This document shows positions 7,169 to 12,323 of a stretch of 12,323 nt of DNA, in pieces (position 1 is the first letter of the stretch; each line of letters starts with the position of its first letter). Source of the DNA: Legionellaceae bacterium (GTDB lineage: Bacteria; Pseudomonadota; Gammaproteobacteria; Legionellales; Legionellaceae). Both the position numbers and the translations under genes were made by a program. Location of the stretch: assembly GCA_030696465.1 (NCBI GenBank), contig JAUYSE010000111.1:1-12323 (forward strand). Reading direction: 5' to 3'. A model generated the notes under the pieces. It saw only the letters and a list, made by a program, of their open reading frames with translations. It was not told the origin of the DNA and made no database searches.

Positions 7169-10100
7169 TCAAGCTCGCCTACGATTGTGAATGAAATAAA
7201 AGACAGTTGGCACAAATAACAAAGTAGCTAGCGTTGCAAATGATAAGCCCCCGATCACTGCACGTCCTAAAGGTGCATTTTGCTCCCCCCCCTCCCCTAA
7301 ACCAAGTGCCATAGGACACATACCAATAATCATAGCCAAAGCGGTCATCATGACCGGACGTAAACGCGTTACCCCGGCCTCTAATGCTGCCGTAAACGGA
7401 TCATTCCCTTCATTTAAATGTTGTCGTGCAAAACTAACCACTAAAATACTGTTCGCGGTTGCAACCCCCATACACATAATAGCACCGGTCAAAGCCGGTA
7501 CACTCAGCGTAGTGTGGGTAATAAATAACATACTGGCGATCCCTGCCAACGCAGCAGGAAGTGCCGTAATAATAATAAAAGGATCAATCCAAGATTGAAA
7601 ATTAACAACAATCAACAAATAAATAAGCATAATAGAAAACAAAATTCCAATATAAAGGCCTGTGAAAGCCTGTTGTTGGGTTTCCACCTGCCCACGTAAT
7701 GATATCTGACTCCCTTTAGGAAGATCTTTTTGCGTTTGTTTCAATAATTTTTGAATATCTTTGGCCACACTACCCAGATCACGATCTTGAACCCCCGCAA
7801 AAATATCAATCACCGGTTGCACATTATAATGAGAAACCACAACAGGCACCCATTTTCTCTGAATATCCGCTATCGCCCCCAAAATTTGCATAGGGGTGCT
7901 CATAGAAGCATTGGTAATTGGAATGTTGCGTAATGTTTGTAATGAATCCATTGCATACTGAGGCGTCTGCGTCACGATTGAGTAAGAAACACCATTGCTA
8001 GGATCAACCCAAAAATTAGGCGTCGTCTGAAAACTTCCCGATAAAGAAATTAACAAGTTTGCCGCAACATCTAACTGTGTAAAACCAAGCTCTTTCGCTC
8101 GACTACGATTGACGTCTACAAACAACTCTGGATAATTATTCGCCTGGAGTATGCGTACATCGACCATGCCAGGAATGCGCTTCAATTTATCTAACAACAG
8201 GTTGGCATAGGTCTGATTCTGTACCGCTTTAAGACCGGTAATTTGCAAATCAATTGGGGAGGGTAGTCCGAAATTAAGAATTTGATTCACAATATCCGCG
8301 GGTAAAAAACCAAACGTAATCCCCGGAAAATCATTCAGCAATCGGCTACGTAACTTCCGTTGATACTCTAATACCGGTCGATGGGGCTTCTTTAAAGAAA
8401 TCAGCAGATCAACATCCTCTGGCCCAACTGTCGCGGAATTACTATAAGATAAGTTAATGCCACTCACGGGTAAGCCAATATTATCGATAATCCCATCCAA
8501 TTCTTGAGCCGGAATCACTTCTCGAATCATTTTATTAATCTGTGAGGCAAGCCGCGCGGTTTCTTCTACGCGAGTTCCTGTCGGAGCACGCACATGTAAC
8601 TTAATTTGTCCTGCATCCACTGTCGGAAAAAAATTTGACCCCAGCCATGGCCAAAGGAAAAGTAATATGAGTAAAACACCGCCCATAAAATACCCCATAA
8701 ACAATACAGCATTCTGTAAGATCCATTTCAATACATCGTGATATCGACGTCTTAACGTCTCAAAACGCAACTCAAAACCTTGATGAACCCGCGTCAGTAA
8801 AGAGCTCGAAGCAGCGTTCATCTCCACATTTACTTGATGGGGGCGTAATAAATAATTTGCCATCGTCGGGACCAAAGTCCTCGACAAAAAATAGGATGAT
8901 AACATTGCAAAAATAACCGCCTCTGCAAGAGGGACAAACAAGTATTGCGCCACTCCACCAAGATAAAACATAGGAATAAACACAATACAGATACATAAAG
9001 TAGAAACCAATGCGGGAATAGCAATCTGTTCTGCCCCATCTAAAATGGCCTGTTTAACCTCTTTACCCTGCTCTAAGTTCCAATTAATATTTTCAATGGC
9101 TACCGTTGCATCATCTACTAAAATACCCACTGCAAGTGCCAAGCCGCCCAGGGTCATGATATTGATCGTTTCCCCCAAAAAAGACAAAATGCTGATCGAG
9201 GCCAAGATAGAAAGAGGTATAGATATCGTGATAATGAATGTACTTTGCCAACTGCCTAAAAATAATAAAATCATCAGTCCCGTTAATGCTGCGGCACTAA
9301 CGCCCTCAACAATAACCCCCTGTATTGCCGTGCGGACAAACAGCGATTGATCTCCAAAAATCGCCAGATCTAATCCCGCGGGTAAGCTCTCTTTAATCTG
9401 GAGTAACATCTCTTTAACGCGACTGATAATACGCAGCGTAGATGCGCTACCTGTTTTGAGAACGGACATCATCACCGCGCGTACACCATTAACGATCACA
9501 ATATTGGTTTGTGGCGAGAAACCATCTCGAACATGTGCGACATCCCTCACATATAACACATGATTAGGACTGGTTTTCACCGGTAAGTCATTCAAATAAT
9601 CAACAATCGTTGGGCTACTATTCATTTTAACAATATATTCATACGGCCCCATTTTTTGGGTTCCTGCCGGCACAATCACGCTTTGCGCATTTACTGCTGC
9701 ATTTACATTTTGCGCAGAAACCCCATAGGCTTGCATCGCTTTCGTATCAATATCGACCGATACTTGGCGCGTTTTTCCTCCATAAGGAAAAGGCAGTGCC
9801 GCCCCTTGTACGGTCGCTAACTGAGTGCGAATAAAATTATTCCCTACATCATATAGTTTTTGCTCAGAAAGCGTCTTACTAGATAAGACCAACTGCATCA
9901 CAGGTACAGAAGAGGCGTTATAACTCAGAATTAAAGGGGGATTGGTTCCAGGGGGTAACATTTTCAATAAGGTTTGTGCGATCGCGGTTACTTCACCAAT
10001 AGCTACCGCAATATCGACGCCCGGTTGAAAAAATAATTTTGTAACACTTACGCCAATAAGTGATTCTGACTCAATATGCTCAATATCATTGACCGTGGTA

Positions 10101-10315
10101 GTCACTGCGCGCTCAAAAATACTAGTAATTCGATTCGCCATTTCGTCGGGTGGCAATCCGTTATAATTCCAGACCACACTGACAACAGGAATGTTAATCG
10201 TCGGAAAAATATCGGTTGGCGTGCGCAATATAGAGAGGATGCCTAAGATTAACAGCATCATGGCAAGTACGATAAACGTATAAGGACGTGAGAGGGCGAT
10301 TCTAACAAGCCACAT
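7169..10315 (-). CDS. RND-superfamily multidrug-type efflux permease
   Basis: The 1048-residue length and two-fold internal organisation match AcrB-type proton-driven exporters: transmembrane helix 1 (about 10-30), a large periplasmic loop, helices 2-6, a cytoplasmic linker, helix 7, a second large loop and helices 8-12. The N-terminus MWLVRIALSRPYTF and the NIPVVSVVWNY segment are typical. Helix 4 holds the proton-relay pair Asp401-Asp402 (GILVDDATV). Near helix 11, Arg984 and Thr991 align with AcrB Arg971 and Thr978. The position equivalent to AcrB Lys940 is Ala954 (GVATANSIL), so the relay is not canonical. It is the first gene of the operon, followed by adaptor and outer channel. Substrates could be drugs, bile-like amphiphiles or metabolites; a metal-export role is not indicated. 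No strong promoter was found upstream. Confidence 0.95.
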   Translation of the reverse strand: MWLVRIALSRPYTFIVLAMMLLILGILSILRTPTDIFPTINIPVVSVVWNYNGLPPDEMANRITSIFERAVTTTVNDIEHIESESLIGVSVTKLFFQPGVDIAVAIGEVTAIAQTLLKMLPPGTNPPLILSYNASSVPVMQLVLSSKTLSEQKLYDVGNNFIRTQLATVQGAALPFPYGGKTRQVSVDIDTKAMQAYGVSAQNVNAAVNAQSVIVPAGTQKMGPYEYIVKMNSSPTIVDYLNDLPVKTSPNHVLYVRDVAHVRDGFSPQTNIVIVNGVRAVMMSVLKTGSASTLRIISRVKEMLLQIKESLPAGLDLAIFGDQSLFVRTAIQGVIVEGVSAAALTGLMILLFLGSWQSTFIITISIPLSILASISILSFLGETINIMTLGGLALAVGILVDDATVAIENINWNLEQGKEVKQAILDGAEQIAIPALVSTLCICIVFIPMFYLGGVAQYLFVPLAEAVIFAMLSSYFLSRTLVPTMANYLLRPHQVNVEMNAASSSLLTRVHQGFELRFETLRRRYHDVLKWILQNAVLFMGYFMGGVLLILLFLWPWLGSNFFPTVDAGQIKLHVRAPTGTRVEETARLASQINKMIREVIPAQELDGIIDNIGLPVSGINLSYSNSATVGPEDVDLLISLKKPHRPVLEYQRKLRSRLLNDFPGITFGFLPADIVNQILNFGLPSPIDLQITGLKAVQNQTYANLLLDKLKRIPGMVDVRILQANNYPELFVDVNRSRAKELGFTQLDVAANLLISLSGSFQTTPNFWVDPSNGVSYSIVTQTPQYAMDSLQTLRNIPITNASMSTPMQILGAIADIQRKWVPVVVSHYNVQPVIDIFAGVQDRDLGSVAKDIQKLLKQTQKDLPKGSQISLRGQVETQQQAFTGLYIGILFSIMLIYLLIVVNFQSWIDPFIIITALPAALAGIASMLFITHTTLSVPALTGAIMCMGVATANSILVVSFARQHLNEGNDPFTAALEAGVTRLRPVMMTALAMIIGMCPMALGLGEGGEQNAPLGRAVIGGLSFATLATLLFVPTVFYFIHNRRRA

Positions 10316-10432
10316 ATGTCGTCTGTTTATAATACAACGTTCAAATGAGATTCTATCATAGAGGAAAAAAAGGTTCTTGAATAGTAAAGTTCATCACCAG
10401 CAGGAATTCGCGCCTGATTATATTAGTGGTAC

Positions 10433-10546
10433 CAAGGCTTATCGAATAAAGGGCTTTCGTAAACACGCATAAAGTCATCCTGACGCTCTCACGGCGCGTC
10501 CTTGCGCCGTGAAGGTTTACGAAAGCCCTTTATTCGAAAAGCCTTG
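10433..10546. repeat. 114-bp MITE-like palindromic element with 32-bp terminal inverted repeats
   Basis: The left arm (10433-10464) begins CAAGGCTTATCGAATAAAGG, and the right arm (10515-10546) is its reverse complement with one mismatch in 32. Inside, CACGGCGC (10490-10497) pairs with GCGCCGTG (10504-10511) to make a second hairpin. No coding capacity exists. A truncated copy lies at 4479-4517. A GGTA occurs just outside each end but not at equal distance, so a target-site duplication is not established. It could be a non-autonomous mobile element or a REP-like structural repeat. Confidence 0.8.
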
Positions 10547-10580
10547 TTGGTAACATTTTGGGGTTGGGCGGGAATGGCTG
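10543..10580 (+). repeat. Dispersed 38-bp repeat, copy 2
   Basis: This matches 2976-3013 read on the minus strand at 31 of 38 positions, with a 25-bp core (10556-10580) matching at 23. It overlaps the right tip of the palindromic element by four bases. Position and orientation relative to the downstream gene are similar in both copies: each lies upstream of a gene reading in the same direction as the repeat. Confidence 0.65.
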
Positions 10581-10695
10581 CATCACAAGCTATTATCCAA
10601 CAAAAATTACGCACTCTTGACTGGATAAATACATTCGCATGGGCTAATATATTGCTATGTGGCAAAAAATAAACCCACGACACAAGGTAATGTCT

Positions 10696-12323
10696 ATGAG
10701 CGCAAAACCTCAAACCCTAACCGGGAGAATAAGAGAGTTTTTTAGCACTATTCTAAGTGGAATATTTACAGGAATATCTATGGTTTTTAGGCCAACCATA
10801 GGATTTTTAGCGGCAGGCATTGCAGGAGTCCTCAATACACTTAGGAATGTTGCAGGGTTTTCTGCGGGGATACTCGCCGAAATCTTAAATGCAGCAAGAA
10901 ATAGCCTCGGTATTGTTGCGGGTATTGTTGCAGAAGGTATGAATATTCTACGCCAAGGCGCGGGCATTGTTTTTGGTATCGCTGCCGAAATCCTCAACGC
11001 AGCGCGGAATGCGACCGGTGTTGTGATAGGTATTTTTGCAGAAGGATTCAATTTGGCCCTCCAAGGAGCAAGGGTGGTTTTCGGAGTGGTTGCGGAGGGT
11101 CTCAACGCATTACGCAATGTGGTAGGGATTGTCTTTGCCGGCATTGCTGAAGTATTAAATATCGCACGTAAAGGACTTGGCATTGTTTTCGGAGTGGTTG
11201 CTGAAGGACTTAATGCTGCTCGCAATCTTATCGGTGTTGCGGTCGCTGCCATCGCAGAAATCCTTAATATCACTCGGCTCGGTGCTAGCATTATGTTTGG
11301 CGTCATCGCTGAAATACTCAATGCCGCTCGTAATCTCATCGGCGTTGCTGTCGCCGCCGTCACAGAAATTCTTAATATCACTCGGCTCGGTGCTGGCGTG
11401 ATGTTTGGCGTCATCGCTGAAATTTTCAATGCCGCTCGCAATCTTATCGGCGTTGGCATCGCCGCCGTTGCCGAAGTTTTCAATGTTGCACGTAAAGGCC
11501 TCGGTATTATGGTAGGAATAGCTTCTGAGGGCCTCAATGCAATTAGAAAAGGGGTTGGGCTTGGAGTAGGCTTGGTACTTGGCATTATCGTTGCATTTTT
11601 CACCAATGTAGAAAAAGGAAAAAGTGCTTTTCGCTCCATTAGTAATTCAGCGCTCTTTGGGAAAGACTATCAATTTGGCAACGCCTATAAAGCCGTCAGC
11701 AATAGTGCGCTCTTTGGCAAAGAATACAAATTCGGCGAAGCCTTCAACGCAATCAATCGTAGTGCCTTATTTGGTGATAAACCCTGGATAGAGCAAGCAG
11801 GAAAAACCTATACAGCCGTCAGCAATAGTGCCCTCTTTGGCAAAGAATACAAATTCGGCGAAGCTTTCAACGCAGTCAATCGTAGTCCCTTATTTGGTGA
11901 TAAACCCTGGATAGAGCAAGCAGGAAAAACCTATACAGCCGTCAGTAATAGTGCGCTCTTTGGTAAAGAATACATTTTCGGGAAAGCATTCCAAGCTGTC
12001 AATCGTAGTGCCTTCTTTGGTGATAAACCCTGGATACAACAGGCAGGAAATGCCTATAAAGCCGTCAGCAAAAGTGTAAAATATACTTTTGGAGAAGCAT
12101 TCCAAGCCGTCAATCGTAGCGCTCTTTTTGGATCTAAACCCTGGATAGAACAGGTAGGAGATGCCTATAAGGCTGTCAGTCAAAGTGCACTCTTTGGAAA
12201 AAAATACATATTCGGTAAAGCATTCAAAGCAGTTAATCGTAGTGCCTTCTTTGGCGATAAACCCTGGATAGAACAGGCAGGAGATGCCTATAAGGCCGTC
12301 AGTCAAAGTGCACTCTTTGGAAA
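10696..12323 (+). CDS. Large two-array repeat protein of unknown function (N-terminal part, runs off right edge)
   Basis: I do not recognise this protein. The frame is open from after a stop at 10645-10647 to the right edge. ATG 10696 is preferred because AAGG (10684-10687) sits 8 nt upstream, giving at least 542 residues; ATG 10690 and ATG 10657 are in frame but worse placed. Residues 1-42 are unique and fairly hydrophobic, without a clear signal peptide. Residues 43-294 are 14 exact 18-residue repeats with consensus like AEILNAARNLIGVAVAAI. Residues 295-332 form a linker containing a hydrophobic run (LGIIVAFF) and a first partial SALFG unit. From about 333 a 41-residue repeat array continues to the edge. 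The repeats are rich in Gly, Ala, Ile and Val, then in Phe, Lys and Ser. Possible roles, all inference: membrane-active or surface-associated protein, scaffold, or secreted effector. The antisense frames over it are by-products of the repeats. Confidence 0.85.
   Translation, partial: MSAKPQTLTGRIREFFSTILSGIFTGISMVFRPTIGFLAAGIAGVLNTLRNVAGFSAGILAEILNAARNSLGIVAGIVAEGMNILRQGAGIVFGIAAEILNAARNATGVVIGIFAEGFNLALQGARVVFGVVAEGLNALRNVVGIVFAGIAEVLNIARKGLGIVFGVVAEGLNAARNLIGVAVAAIAEILNITRLGASIMFGVIAEILNAARNLIGVAVAAVTEILNITRLGAGVMFGVIAEIFNAARNLIGVGIAAVAEVFNVARKGLGIMVGIASEGLNAIRKGVGLGVGLVLGIIVAFFTNVEKGKSAFRSISNSALFGKDYQFGNAYKAVSNSALFGKEYKFGEAFNAINRSALFGDKPWIEQAGKTYTAVSNSALFGKEYKFGEAFNAVNRSPLFGDKPWIEQAGKTYTAVSNSALFGKEYIFGKAFQAVNRSAFFGDKPWIQQAGNAYKAVSKSVKYTFGEAFQAVNRSALFGSKPWIEQVGDAYKAVSQSALFGKKYIFGKAFKAVNRSAFFGDKPWIEQAGDAYKAVSQSALFG
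10822..11577 (+). repeat. 14 x 54-bp tandem repeat coding for 18-residue units
   Basis: Fourteen consecutive units of exactly 54 bp, with no insertion or deletion, encode the 18-residue repeat. Position 5 is Asn in all 14, position 2 is Glu in 13, position 8 is Arg in 13 and position 12 is Gly in 12. Units 2-13 alternate: odd units carry Gly at position 10 and even units do not, making a 36-residue super-repeat. At DNA level 11224-11331 and 11332-11439 match at 95 of 108 positions, pointing to duplication in two-unit blocks. A more decayed unit may precede the array (10768-10821). Confidence 0.9.
11692..12323 (+). repeat. 123-bp tandem repeat coding for 41-residue SALFG units (continues past edge)
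   Basis: Unit starts fall at 11692, 11815, 11938, 12061, 12172 and 12295. Spacing is 123 bp except for the fourth unit, which is 111 bp through an in-frame 12-bp loss. Units 1 and 2 are identical at 119 of 123 positions. Each unit contains two related halves: AVSNSALFGKEYKFGEAFNA (20 residues) and a 21-residue half with NRSALFGDKPWIEQAG. A partial leading half (SISNSALFGKDYQFGNAYK) lies at about 11638-11691. Confidence 0.92.

Larger units (their letters stand above)
10316..10689. other. 374-bp divergent intergenic region between the efflux operon and the repeat-protein gene
   Basis: The region must hold promoters for both directions, but neither is convincing. Toward the efflux operon, TATGAT (10355-10360, minus) has no good -35. 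Toward the repeat gene, TTGACT (10617-10622) and TAATAT (10645-10650) are 22 nt apart, too far for a standard sigma70 site. The centre is occupied by the palindromic element (10433-10546) and the adjoining 38-bp repeat (10543-10580). Confidence 0.55.

Noticed and set aside
10617..10650. TTGACT and TAATAT as promoter of the repeat-protein gene
   Set aside because: The spacer is 22 nt, too long for a standard sigma70 promoter. Another regulator or sigma factor could be involved, but the sequence alone does not show it.
10710..11639. Long open frame (309 codons) on the minus strand opposite the repeat gene
   Set aside because: It is the antisense of the 18-residue repeat array and repeats with the same period. 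It gives a low-complexity Ala/Pro/Thr/Ile product, while the plus frame has the ribosome binding site, conserved residues and synonymous-type differences between units.
11890..12306. Open frame of 138 codons on the minus strand opposite the SALFG array
   Set aside because: It is a repeat-driven shadow of the plus-strand gene; the repeats keep both strands open at once.
10696..12323. Phage tail tape-measure protein
   Set aside because: Some tape-measure proteins have tandem 11- or 18-residue periodicity, but no phage gene lies nearby and the second 41-residue array does not suit that role.

Overview
The window looks like chromosomal DNA from a moderately AT-rich gammaproteobacterium. ThiE and YajQ are close to their enterobacterial homologues. 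The palindromic intergenic repeats and the very large repetitive protein would fit a host-associated lineage such as the Legionellales (Legionella, Coxiella or Rickettsiella relatives). That placement is an inference from gene character, not from any marker in the window.

Left part, minus strand (1-2944): yajQ, then a clade-3-type haem catalase (katA) with its own clear sigma70-type promoter, then a basic amino-acid decarboxylase of the LdcI/AdiA family that starts 19 nt after the katA stop and runs off the left edge. The katA-decarboxylase pair looks like one stress-response transcript. A 284-bp gap (2945-3228) carries the yajQ promoter, a short dispersed repeat and a long perfect-looking palindrome. 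thiE then lies on the plus strand. Converging on thiE is an internally deleted remnant of an AAA_14/DUF4143 ATPase.

Middle, minus strand (4541-10315): a complete, translationally coupled three-gene RND efflux operon in the order inner-membrane permease, periplasmic adaptor, outer-membrane lipoprotein channel. Together these would form a tripartite exporter of unknown substrate. Direct copies of one palindromic intergenic element lie on both sides of this operon.

Right part, plus strand (10696 to the edge): an open reading frame of at least 542 codons that matches no family I recognise. After a short unique N-terminus it consists of 14 exact-length 18-residue repeats with invariant Asn and near-invariant Glu and Arg. 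A second array of 41-residue repeats built on a SALFG motif follows and continues past the window. The 18-residue period equals five alpha-helical turns, and the polar residues fall on one face, so a long amphipathic helix is an attractive model. This gene is the most novel item in the window.
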